Positions 1-5,668 of a stretch of DNA of 6,324 nt are shown here, in pieces. Each line of letters begins with the position of its first letter. Positions within the stretch are counted from its first letter, which is position 1. This stretch comes from UBA668 sp046076025 (lineage in GTDB: Bacteria; Actinomycetota; Acidimicrobiia; Acidimicrobiales; Ilumatobacteraceae). Location of the stretch: positions 1 through 6,324 of the forward strand of contig JBJTRF010000076.1 in assembly GCA_046076025.1 (NCBI GenBank). The letters run 5' to 3'. Under the pieces are notes generated by a model that saw nothing but the letters and a program-made list of their open reading frames with translations, was not told the origin of the DNA and did no database searches. A program made the translations under genes and the position numbers.

Positions 1-1
1 C

Positions 2-640
2 GCGCTCGGACTCTCGTCGCGCAGCACGGTGCTCGATGTCGGCTGCGGTCCCGGTCGGCACGCTCATGAGCTCGCGCGTCGCGGCATCGCAGTGCACGGC
101 ATCGACGTGAGTGCCACGTTCATCGAGCTGGCGCGGCGCGATGCCCCGGCGGGCGCCACCTTCGAACGTGTCGACGCCCGGACGCTGGTGAATCGTGCCG
201 ACCTGCATGGCCGCTTCGACGCAGTGATCTGCCTGTGCCAGGGCGCGTTCGGGTTGATGACCGTCGACGGCGGTGACGAGCTGGTGCTCGGCGGGATGGC
301 GCGGGCGCTCCGGCCAGGCGGGCTGCTCGCCCTCACCGCGTTCAACGCCTACTTCGCCGTACGGCACTTCCACGGCACGGAGGGAAGCGACGGTACGCCG
401 GTCGCCTTCGACGCCGACCGTGGCATCAGCCACGAGCGCACCGACATCCGCGACGAGGCCGGACGGGCTGTCACGGTCGACCTGTGGACCGGCTGCTACA
501 CGCCGCGAGAGCTGCGGCTGCTGGTCGGGGCAACCGGCCTGCGCATCCGGCAACTCTCCGGTGTCGAGCCGGGGGCGTACGGCACTGCGCCGCCAACTGT
601 CGACTCGGCCGAGCACCTGGTGATCGCCGAGCGGCCGTGA
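2..640 (+). CDS. Class I SAM-dependent methyltransferase, 5'-truncated by window edge
   Basis: This is the C-terminal part of a Rossmann-fold methyltransferase that transfers a methyl group from S-adenosylmethionine to an unidentified substrate, probably in the cytoplasm. The glycine-rich SAM-binding motif I (VLDVGCGPG) is encoded at about 29-55. The acidic post-I strand (VHGIDVS) follows, then a motif-II-like strand (FDAVICLCQGAFGLM), then RALRPGGLLALTAFNAY, which fits motif III of the Methyltransf_11/25 type. A more variable substrate-side region runs to the end and includes a YTPRELRLL segment typical of this family's C-terminus. The frame is open through base 2, and motif I normally lies some 30-50 residues into the protein. 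The GTG at 29 is therefore not a credible start, and the true start lies upstream of the window. The stop is TGA at 638-640. The next gene converges on it with a 9-bp gap. The fold is clear; the substrate cannot be inferred from the sequence or its neighbours. Confidence 0.9.
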   Translation, partial: ALGLSSRSTVLDVGCGPGRHAHELARRGIAVHGIDVSATFIELARRDAPAGATFERVDARTLVNRADLHGRFDAVICLCQGAFGLMTVDGGDELVLGGMARALRPGGLLALTAFNAYFAVRHFHGTEGSDGTPVAFDADRGISHERTDIRDEAGRAVTVDLWTGCYTPRELRLLVGATGLRIRQLSGVEPGAYGTAPPTVDSAEHLVIAERP

Positions 641-646
641 GGCCGC
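631..646. terminator. GC-only hairpin with GTGA loop between convergent genes (possible bidirectional terminator)
   Basis: A perfect 6-bp stem (GCGGCC at 631-636, GGCCGC at 641-646) closes on a four-base GTGA loop. Read as RNA from the plus strand, this is a GNRA-type tetraloop that contains the methyltransferase stop codon. The hairpin lies exactly at the junction of two convergent genes, where termination is expected on both strands. No T-tract follows on either strand, so it is not a canonical intrinsic terminator. In GC-rich DNA such a short stem can also arise by chance. Confidence 0.35.
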
Positions 647-649
647 CGG

Positions 650-1459
650 TCAGGGCGCCTCTGCTGCTGCCGGTGCACGCTCGGCCGCGGCGGCTGCCGC
701 TCTCAGCACCAGGTCGGCCCTGACACGGACGCCGAAGAGCCGGTACATCGTCGTGAGGTCGGCCTTCACCGTGGCGGTCGAATAGTCGAGTTCACGGGCG
801 ATCTGGGCGTTGGTGCGTCCCTCGGCGACGAGCGCAAGGATGGCGCGCTGGCGGTCGGTGAGGTGCAGGAGCGGGCGCATGGCCACGGCGACGGGGAGCT
901 GGCCGTTGCCGCGGCGGAGCGCCAGCCACACGGCGAGGGCATCGGCGACGAGATGGAGGCGGTCGGCTGCATCCCACGACTCGGCCCGCCCGGCGGCGAG
1001 TTCGACGGTGACAGCGCCGATGACGACACCGCGGCCGAGTGCCGGGACACAGCCGATCCTGCGCCCGTCATCGGCGCGGCCGTCGAGCAGGAAGTGGGCC
1101 ATCGGCGATCGCTCGACGACCTCGGTCAGGCCTTCGATGACCGGTCGGGCGCTGCCGACCGCCTCGGTGAGCGGCAGCGGAGCATCGAGGGGCACGAGGC
1201 TGAGCGGCCCGAGCACGCCGGGCGGGACCCGGCAGGCGCCCACCAGCGCGAGGGCACCCCGCTGGCGGTCGAGGTGGTGCAGCGCCACCCAGTCGGCGCC
1301 GGTGGGCTGGAGCGGCCCCATCAGGGCGGCAGCGGCGAGATCGTCGCCGGTGGTGCCGCCCGCCAGCAGGCGGAGCAGGCCGACCGAGTCGCCGTGATCG
1401 CCGTCGTCGCCGCCCCGTGATGCCGTCCCCCGCGCCGGCGGGCGAGGTCCCGTTCTCAC
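650..1459 (-). CDS. Orphan LuxR-family transcriptional regulator with GAF-like N-terminal domain
   Basis: This is a predicted cytoplasmic DNA-binding regulator of about 269 residues. Residues ~26-180 form an alpha/beta sensory region resembling a GAF domain (segments such as WVALHHLDRQRGALALVG and GRGVVIGAVTVELA). No phosphoacceptor receiver domain is present, so it is not a classical response regulator. Residues ~198-254 are a LuxR-type helix-turn-helix: LTDRQRAILALVAEGRTNAQIA, then the recognition-helix region STATVKADLTTMYRLFGV. Relative to the usual family pattern (TVKTHVxxIxxKLGV), the second half departs at ADLTTMYRLF. The C-terminus is an Ala-rich tail. GTG codons occur at 1468, 1462 and 1459. 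I chose 1459 because TACCGT lies 7 bases upstream of it, giving a leaderless start; the 1468 start would add only three residues. The gene is divergent from rpsA and convergent with the methyltransferase. The ligand and targets are unknown. Confidence 0.87.
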   Translation of the reverse strand: MRTGPRPPARGTASRGGDDGDHGDSVGLLRLLAGGTTGDDLAAAALMGPLQPTGADWVALHHLDRQRGALALVGACRVPPGVLGPLSLVPLDAPLPLTEAVGSARPVIEGLTEVVERSPMAHFLLDGRADDGRRIGCVPALGRGVVIGAVTVELAAGRAESWDAADRLHLVADALAVWLALRRGNGQLPVAVAMRPLLHLTDRQRAILALVAEGRTNAQIARELDYSTATVKADLTTMYRLFGVRVRADLVLRAAAAAAERAPAAAEAP

Positions 1460-1472
1460 CACGGGCACGGTA
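1460..1472 (-). promoter_or_regulatory. Candidate leaderless -10 element for the LuxR-family gene
   Basis: On the minus strand TACCGT (1472-1467) matches the actinobacterial TANNNT -10 pattern. It is followed by 7 bases and then GTG at 1459-1457. That spacing would start transcription at the start codon itself. No convincing -35 hexamer is visible 16-18 bp further upstream, and no Shine-Dalgarno sequence precedes any of the candidate starts. This is inferred from pattern and spacing only. Confidence 0.4.
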
Positions 1473-1495
1473 CGACTGACGTCGGTGGCGGGGGA

Positions 1496-1520
1496 GTGGC
1501 TATGACCGCGGCCTAGCCAC
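1496..1520. repeat. 25-bp imperfect dyad, candidate operator
   Basis: GTGGCTA (1496-1502) and TAGCCAC (1514-1520) form a perfect 7-bp inverted repeat around an 11-bp spacer. Two further inner pairs also match (1504/1512 and 1506/1510). The centre, at 1508, is about 49 bp upstream of the proposed LuxR-gene start and about 205 bp upstream of the proposed rpsA transcription start. Both the size and the position fit a binding site for a dimeric regulator, possibly the neighbouring LuxR protein acting on its own gene. A hairpin reading (7-bp stem, 11-nt loop) is also possible. Confidence 0.45.
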
Positions 1521-1579
1521 CCGTGCCGACCTCACCATCACGGCCCGATGGTTCCCGGGCCACCTCGGGCCAATGCGCA

Positions 1580-1620
1580 CGTCGATCACCGATCACCCTG
1601 TCGACATCGGGACATCGACG
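1580..1620. repeat. Cluster of short direct and inverted repeats in the rpsA upstream region
   Basis: Within 41 bp there is a head-to-tail duplication of CGATCAC (1583-1589 and 1590-1596) and a second direct pair, GACATCG (1603-1609 and 1611-1617). The edges form an inverted repeat, CGTCGAT (1580-1586) with ATCGACG (1614-1620). The cluster is in the non-coding divergent region, 58 bp upstream of the proposed rpsA -35 box. It may be regulatory or simply low-complexity sequence. Confidence 0.45.
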
Positions 1621-1677
1621 GCGGCACCCGTGCCCGACCCGCCTGCGGTGGGGATCCGGCGGCCGCTGTCGTGGCAG

Positions 1678-1706
1678 ATGTCACGGCCCGCCGCCGCTGG
1701 TAGCCT
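1678..1706 (+). promoter_or_regulatory. Candidate sigma-70-type promoter of rpsA
   Basis: ATGTCA (1678-1683, four of six matches to TTGACA) is separated by exactly 17 bp from TAGCCT (1701-1706, a TANNNT -10 box). Transcription would start near 1713, leaving a 5' leader of about 50 nt before the TTG start at 1762. The position supports a start well downstream of the first in-frame ATG at 1573, which lies upstream of this promoter. Confidence 0.5.
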
Positions 1707-1761
1707 TTCACGGCCCGGAATCCGCCTGGCCCCGACGTCCCTGTCCGAAAGCGATCTTCCC

Positions 1762-3069
1762 TTGTCCGATACCACTACCGCCCTCTCCGCCGGTGCCATG
1801 GGCACCTTCGACGAAGAGGGCAACTACACCCCCCGTCCCGTCACCTCGAACGACCTCGGCATGTCGTTCGCCGATGCCATCGCCGGCGAGATGGTCGATG
1901 TCGAAGACGGCCAGCTCGTCACCGGCACGGTCGTCAAGGTCGACAAGGACGAGGTGCTGCTCGACATCGGCTACAAGAGCGAGGGCGTCATCCCCGCCCG
2001 CGAGCTCAGCATCCGCAGCGACGTCGATCCCAGCGAGATCGTTCGACTGGGCGAGTCGCTCGAGGCACTGGTCCTCACCAAGGAAGACAAGGAAGGCCGT
2101 CTCGTCCTCAGCAAGAAGCGCGCCCAGTACGAGCGTGCCTGGGTGACGATCGAGAAGATCAAGGAAGCCGACGGCATCGTCGAGGGTCCGGTCATCGAGG
2201 TCGTCAAGGGCGGCCTCATCGTCGACATCGGGCTGCGCGGCTTCCTGCCGGCCTCGCTCGTCGAGCTGCGTCGCGTCCGTGACCTGGCGCCGTATGTCGG
2301 CAAGCCGGTGCAGGCCAAGATCATCGAACTCGACAAGAACCGCAACAACGTGGTGCTCAGCCGCCGCGCCTTCCTCGAGGAGACGCAGAAGGAGAGCCGC
2401 GACAGCTTCCTCACCAACCTCAAGCCCGGCGAGATCCGCGAGGGCGTCGTCAGCAGCGTCGTCACCTTCGGCGCCTTCGTCGACCTCGGCGGCATGGACG
2501 GCCTCATCCACGTCAGCGAGCTGTCGTGGAAGCACGTCGACCACCCCGGTGCCGTGGTGGCTGTCGGCGACAAGGTCACGGTGCAGGTGCTCGACGTCGA
2601 CTTCGACCGCGAGCGCATCAGCCTGTCGCTGAAGGCAACGCAGCAGGATCCGTGGCAGGAGTTCGCCTCCACCCACGAGGTCGGCCAGCTCGTCTACGGG
2701 CGTGTCACCAAGCTCGTGCAGTTCGGCGCATTCGTCCAGGTCGGCGATGGAATCGAGGGTCTCGTGCACATCAGCGAGATGAGCGTCCACCACGTCGACG
2801 CTCCCGAGCAGGTGGTCACCCCCGGCGAGGAGCTGTGGGTCAAGATCATCGACCTCGACCTCGCCCGCCGCCGCATCAGCCTCAGCATCAAGCAGGCGGC
2901 CGAGGGCGGCGAGCTCGCCGAGGAGTACCGCCAGCACTTCGAGGTCGACGAGCACGGCAACTGGACCGCTGGCGGCGACGACGCCGAGCGCGAGGCCGCC
3001 TGGGCCGAGTACTACCAGGAGACGCCGTCGCCCGAGCAGGAGACGCCGGCTCCCGAGCTGCCCGCCTGA
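1762..3069 (+). CDS. rpsA: 30S ribosomal protein S1
   Basis: S1 is the mRNA-binding protein of the small ribosomal subunit and helps load mRNA for initiation. From the TTG at 1762 it has 435 residues with four S1 (OB-fold) RNA-binding repeats at ~49-119, 135-203, 221-291 and 306-378. This is the usual actinobacterial number, against six in E. coli. Diagnostic segments include DEVLLDIGYKSEGVIPARE, VVKGGLIVDIGLRGFLPASL, AKIIELDKNRNNVVLSRRA, VTFGAFVDLGGMDGLIHVSE and VQFGAFVQVGDGIEGLVHIS. The C-terminus is an acidic, Pro/Glu-rich tail. The frame opens with ATG at 1573, but the intervening 63 codons do not resemble S1 and span the candidate promoter. TTG 1762 has a weak GAAAG (1747-1751) 10 nt upstream; ATG 1798 is the main alternative and has no visible Shine-Dalgarno sequence. 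The E. coli rpsA leader is also poor in Shine-Dalgarno sequence and is autoregulated by S1; whether that applies here is unknown. Confidence 0.97.
   Translation: MSDTTTALSAGAMGTFDEEGNYTPRPVTSNDLGMSFADAIAGEMVDVEDGQLVTGTVVKVDKDEVLLDIGYKSEGVIPARELSIRSDVDPSEIVRLGESLEALVLTKEDKEGRLVLSKKRAQYERAWVTIEKIKEADGIVEGPVIEVVKGGLIVDIGLRGFLPASLVELRRVRDLAPYVGKPVQAKIIELDKNRNNVVLSRRAFLEETQKESRDSFLTNLKPGEIREGVVSSVVTFGAFVDLGGMDGLIHVSELSWKHVDHPGAVVAVGDKVTVQVLDVDFDRERISLSLKATQQDPWQEFASTHEVGQLVYGRVTKLVQFGAFVQVGDGIEGLVHISEMSVHHVDAPEQVVTPGEELWVKIIDLDLARRRISLSIKQAAEGGELAEEYRQHFEVDEHGNWTAGGDDAEREAAWAEYYQETPSPEQETPAPELPA
3019..3060 (+). repeat. Imperfect 21-bp tandem duplication in the rpsA tail
   Basis: Bases 3019-3039 and 3040-3060 match at 18 of 21 positions and encode ETPSPEQ followed by ETPAPEL. 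The duplication is in frame, adds seven residues to the disordered acidic tail after the last S1 domain, and leaves the RNA-binding domains untouched. It is probably a slippage product. Confidence 0.6.
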
Positions 3070-3098
3070 CAGCGGCCGCCCGGGTCACTGCTCGCCAC

Positions 3099-3120
3099 CG
3101 CCGCCCTGCGGCGGGCGGCG
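3099..3120. terminator. GC-rich hairpin between convergent rpsA and response-regulator genes
   Basis: A perfect 8-bp stem (CGCCGCCC at 3099-3106, GGGCGGCG at 3113-3120) with a 6-nt loop begins 30 bp after the rpsA stop and ends 7 bp before the stop of the opposing gene. It is the only strong stem in this 58-bp gap and could end transcripts from both sides. No U-tract is present on either strand, so it is at best the U-less type proposed for high-GC actinobacteria. Confidence 0.5.
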
Positions 3121-3127
3121 ACTGCCA

Positions 3128-3754
3128 TCAGTCGAGCTTGACGATGCCCATGCGCACGGCCGTGAGCACGGCCTGCGTGCGGTCGCGGGCGTGGAGCTTC
3201 TCGTAGATCGATGCCAGGTGGTTCTTCACGGTCTTCTGGCTGATGAAGAGCTTCTCGGCGATCTCGGCCGTGCCGAGGCCGTCGGCGACGAGCTGCAGCA
3301 CCTCTTCCTCGCGTGCGGAGATGATGCCCTCGGGCGGACGCTGGGCCTCGTCGAGCATTGCCTGGGCGAGGGCCGGCGACATCGGCCGGTCGCCGTCGAC
3401 GGCAAGCCTGATGGCGTCGACCACCTCGGACATCGATGAGTCCTTGGTGAGATAGCCGACTGCGCCTGCCTTGAAGGCGCGGTCGACGATGTCGCGGTCG
3501 ATGTGCATCGTGAGCATGACGACCCGCATCCGAGCGTCAGCCGCCACCAGCTGGCGGGTGGCGGCGATGCCGTCGACATTGGGCATCGAGACATCCATCA
3601 GCACTACGTCGGGCCGCGTGCTGAGCGCCAGTCGCACGCCCTCGGCGCCGTCGCTGGCCTCGCCGACCACCGACACCCCTTCGCCCTCGAGCGCTCGGCG
3701 AAGGCCCTGGCGCAGCATGGTGTGGTCGTCGACGAGCAGGACGGACAGGGTCAT
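3128..3754 (-). CDS. NarL/LuxR-family two-component response regulator
   Basis: This is a 208-residue transcription factor activated by phosphorylation, most likely by the kinase encoded just upstream. The receiver domain (residues ~3-120) has every expected element: the acidic pair Asp9-Asp10, the phosphoacceptor Asp54 in VVLMDVSMP, the switch residue Thr82 and the conserved Lys104 in GYLTKD. A linker leads to a LuxR/GerE helix-turn-helix at ~145-204 (SAREEEVLQLVADGLGTAEIA, then ISQKTVKNHLASIYEKL). Length and order are normal for the family. The ATG at 3754 overlaps the kinase stop as ATGA and is preceded by GAAGAGG at a 10-nt spacing, which settles the start. The same frame stays open upstream to 5398, but that stretch is an Arg-rich out-of-frame reading of the kinase gene. 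Target genes are not evident from the window. Confidence 0.96.
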   Translation of the reverse strand: MTLSVLLVDDHTMLRQGLRRALEGEGVSVVGEASDGAEGVRLALSTRPDVVLMDVSMPNVDGIAATRQLVAADARMRVVMLTMHIDRDIVDRAFKAGAVGYLTKDSSMSEVVDAIRLAVDGDRPMSPALAQAMLDEAQRPPEGIISAREEEVLQLVADGLGTAEIAEKLFISQKTVKNHLASIYEKLHARDRTQAVLTAVRMGIVKLD

Positions 3755-5589
3755 GAGCGGGCAGCCTCTTCGGTGACGGGACGTGAGAACGGGTCGAGCG
3801 ACGGGTCGAGACCCGGATCCTCGGCGTTTCGGGGAACGGTGAGGCGCACCTCGGTGCCGCCCGACCCCCTCGGCAGCACCTCGACCGTGGCACCGAGCCG
3901 TCGAGCCCGCTCCTCCATGCCGAGGATGCCGTAGCTGTCGGAGCGGGGCGTGGTGGCATCCATGCCGACGCCGTCGTCGAGCACCGAGATGATGATGGTG
4001 AACGGGGTCTCGTCGGCGATGACCTCGATCGTTGATGCCGCAGCGTGTCGCTCGGCATTGACGATCGCCTCGCGCGCGATCTGCCAGACCTCGCGCTCGA
4101 CGCCCATCGGCATCCGCTCGCCGATGGAGAAGCGGCTGACCGTGTACAGCCCGCTGCGCTGTGCCACCTGGTCGAGGAAGCCCGCTGCGGTCGAGGCGAG
4201 GTCGCGGTTGCGGTGCACCTCGGTACGCAGGTCGAACAAGGTATTGCGCACGTCCTTGACAGCCGTCGACACCTGGTTGCGCAGCTCGCGCAACGCAGGC
4301 GTGACCTCGTCGTCGGGATCGGTGAGCGAGATCGCGCGATCGATCTCGAATCCGATGAGCGCCAGAGAAGAACCGATGTGGTCGTGCAGGTCGCGGGCGA
4401 TACGCGAACGCTCTTCGTCGGCGGCAAGGGTGCGGATGCCGCGGAACATCCGGGCGTTGTCGATGGCGATGCCGAACGGCTCGCTGAGGCCGTGCACCAC
4501 CTCGGACTGGTGCTCGCGGTAGCCGCCGGCAGCATTGAACTCGACGGCGATGAGGCCGACCAGCGACCCGCGGGCGCGCAGTCCCACGTAGAGACCCGAC
4601 CGTGCCACCGGGCTGGCGCCGCGGCCGAGCACCATGTCGTTGATGCGCACGGGCCGCGGCGACTCGACGGCGGCGCGCAGACCCATCGGCAGCGAGCGCA
4701 GTGCGAATCCGTCGCCGCGCGTGGAGCCGATTGACCTGACGAGGTCGGCTCGGTCGCCGTCGACGAGGTACAGCGAGATCGAGTCGTGGCGGAGCATCGC
4801 CCGGAGCCGGCTGAGAATGGAGTCGAGCACCTCGTCGAGGTTCAGCGAGGTGGGCAGCGACTGCGCCACGCGCTGCAGCGAGAACAGCAGCGAGTTGGCC
4901 TCGGCGAGCTGGCTGACCCGGTCGAGGGCAACCTGCTGCTGGCGCTCGGCGTCCTGGCGGGTGCGGAACAGCAAGCCGCTGGCGACCGCCACGGCGCCGA
5001 GGCCGGCGGCGGCGGCGATGCCGCGTTGCAGCGCCTCGAGGGGGCGGTCGAAGGCGGCCTGCTGGGCGGTGACAGCCAGCACGGCAGCGCCGCTGACGAA
5101 GGCGCTGAACGCCGCGCCGCCGGCGAACCCGCCGAGCAGGGCGGTGGGAAGGAACAGCACCGCGAGCGGCGATGACCACATCCCGGTGCTCACCACGCCG
5201 ATGCTGATGACCAACTGCTCCGCGAGGATGGCGATGCGGACGCGCTGCGTGCTGCGCGTGGGCAACGACATCCGCCACGAGGCGAGCGTGTAGACGCACG
5301 CGGCGGCGACGAGGAGGGCGAGGTCCCATTCGCCGTCGGCGATCGGCTGCAGGGCGAGGGCGAAGGTGCCCACCAGGGCCGCGACGCGAAGCGGCCATGC
5401 GGGGGCGCTGCGCGTCGCAGGCTCGACGTCGGGGCTGCCCGCGGCGCTGCCGGCAGGGACGGGGGCGGGCTGTGTGCCGCCCATGGCCGGTGCCGGCGAC
5501 GGCTGCGCCGTCGAGCCCGGGCGAGCGCCGAACTCGTCGGCGCCGCCCTCGGTGGAGGCGCTGCGCTCGATGGTCGCCCGGTCGGTCAC
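3751..5589 (-). CDS. Membrane-bound GAF-domain sensor histidine kinase, NarL/DegS (HisKA_3) type
   Basis: This sensor kinase autophosphorylates and should pass the phosphate to the regulator encoded next. From GTG 5589 it has 612 residues. A Pro/Ala/Gly-rich N-terminal tail (1-64) precedes about six hydrophobic membrane segments between ~66 and 208 with almost no extracytoplasmic loops, so the signal may be membrane-borne. A linker that may form a coiled coil (~209-245) leads to a GAF-like domain (~248-385). The HisKA_3 dimerization domain follows with phosphoacceptor His402 in ARDLHDHIGSSL. The ATPase domain has an N-box (AREAIVNAERHA, Asn511), a G1 box (DDGVGMD, 538-544) and a G2 region (YGILGMEERA, GSGGTEV). 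All catalytic motifs are intact. An upstream TTG at 5631 would add 14 residues, but GTG 5589 has a -10 box 7 bases ahead. The stop overlaps the regulator start (ATGA), indicating an operon. The signal sensed is unknown. Confidence 0.95.
   Translation of the reverse strand: MTDRATIERSASTEGGADEFGARPGSTAQPSPAPAMGGTQPAPVPAGSAAGSPDVEPATRSAPAWPLRVAALVGTFALALQPIADGEWDLALLVAAACVYTLASWRMSLPTRSTQRVRIAILAEQLVISIGVVSTGMWSSPLAVLFLPTALLGGFAGGAAFSAFVSGAAVLAVTAQQAAFDRPLEALQRGIAAAAGLGAVAVASGLLFRTRQDAERQQQVALDRVSQLAEANSLLFSLQRVAQSLPTSLNLDEVLDSILSRLRAMLRHDSISLYLVDGDRADLVRSIGSTRGDGFALRSLPMGLRAAVESPRPVRINDMVLGRGASPVARSGLYVGLRARGSLVGLIAVEFNAAGGYREHQSEVVHGLSEPFGIAIDNARMFRGIRTLAADEERSRIARDLHDHIGSSLALIGFEIDRAISLTDPDDEVTPALRELRNQVSTAVKDVRNTLFDLRTEVHRNRDLASTAAGFLDQVAQRSGLYTVSRFSIGERMPMGVEREVWQIAREAIVNAERHAAASTIEVIADETPFTIIISVLDDGVGMDATTPRSDSYGILGMEERARRLGATVEVLPRGSGGTEVRLTVPRNAEDPGLDPSLDPFSRPVTEEAARS
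3765..3771 (-). promoter_or_regulatory. Ribosome binding site of the response-regulator gene
   Basis: GAAGAGG on the minus strand lies inside the end of the kinase gene, 10 nt before the ATG at 3754. Its presence, with the ATGA stop/start overlap, supports coupled translation and picks this ATG as the start in an otherwise open frame. Confidence 0.55.
3789..3812 (-). repeat. 12-bp tandem repeat encoding an LDPS/LDPF motif at the kinase C-terminus
   Basis: ACGGGTCGAGCG at 3789-3800 is followed directly by ACGGGTCGAGAC at 3801-3812 (plus-strand sequence, 10 of 12 identical). On the coding strand this yields the Asp-Pro repeats of the short tail beyond the ATPase domain. It is probably slippage in an unstructured tail. 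Confidence 0.5.
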
Positions 5590-5602
5590 GGACAGCAACC
5601 TA
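5590..5602 (-). promoter_or_regulatory. Candidate leaderless -10 element of the kinase-regulator operon
   Basis: TAGGTT on the minus strand (5602-5597) fits TANNNT and is separated by 7 bases from the GTG at 5589. A transcript initiating there would begin at the start codon with no leader. No good -35 hexamer lies at 16-18 bp. The element supports GTG 5589 over TTG 5631 as the kinase start, because the TTG lies upstream of it. Confidence 0.5.
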
Positions 5603-5656
5603 CCCGACCGGCCATTTGCGGTGCTGTGCAACGGCCCTCGGGGCGGAGTGCCCGAC

Positions 5657-5668
5657 TACGGTCGAGGC
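5657..5668 (+). promoter_or_regulatory. Candidate leaderless -10 element of coaE
   Basis: TACGGT (5657-5662) fits TANNNT and is followed by 6 bases and then the GTG at 5669, the spacing of a leaderless transcript. GAGG at 5664-5667 is only 1 nt from the GTG, too close to act as a normal Shine-Dalgarno sequence. No clear -35 box is seen. Having its own promoter fits the fact that the gene upstream is divergent. Confidence 0.5.

Larger units (their letters stand above)
1538..1717 (+). repeat. Three direct copies of TCACGGCCCG upstream of rpsA
   Basis: The identical 10-mer TCACGGCCCG occurs at 1538-1547, 1681-1690 and 1708-1717, always in the same orientation. The second copy overlaps the proposed rpsA -35 box, and the third covers the expected transcription start. 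These two start 27 bp apart and bracket the -10 box. Flanking bases differ between copies, so this is not one longer duplication. The arrangement suggests a repeated binding site controlling rpsA, though what binds is unknown. I found no other copy on either strand when scanning the window by eye. Confidence 0.6.

Noticed and set aside
29..31. GTG as the start of the methyltransferase
   Set aside because: It would begin the protein at the SAM-binding motif, removing the preceding helix and leader; the frame is open to the window edge.
810..1420. Overlapping plus-strand frames opposite the LuxR gene
   Set aside because: They show low-complexity Arg/Ser/Pro or Glu/Gly composition, no recognisable motif and no ribosome binding site; they are complements of a biased gene.
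1502..1516. Four-codon mini-ORF (MTA) preceded by GGGGAG, considered as an upstream leader peptide
   Set aside because: It lies about 200 bp upstream of the proposed rpsA transcription start and inside the dyad, so it is unlikely to be in the mRNA. Four codons give no coding evidence.
1460..1761. Possible riboswitch, T-box or small RNA in the 300-bp gene-free interval
   Set aside because: No known aptamer core or terminator with a U-tract was recognised. Most of the interval lies upstream of the proposed promoter; only the repeats and promoter listed are supportable.
1708..2955. 415-codon open frame antisense to rpsA
   Set aside because: It lies entirely opposite rpsA. Its product is a Leu/Asp/Val/Ala-rich string with no domain, the expected complement of GC-biased S1 codons.
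3128..5398. 756-codon minus-strand frame ending in the response regulator
   Set aside because: Only the last 208 codons are regulator. The upstream part is Arg/Pro-rich out-of-frame kinase sequence. The regulator start is fixed by the ATGA overlap and GAAGAGG site.
5629..5631. TTG as the histidine kinase start
   Set aside because: It lies upstream of the TAGGTT box, which is correctly placed for GTG 5589, and the added 14 residues have no recognisable feature.
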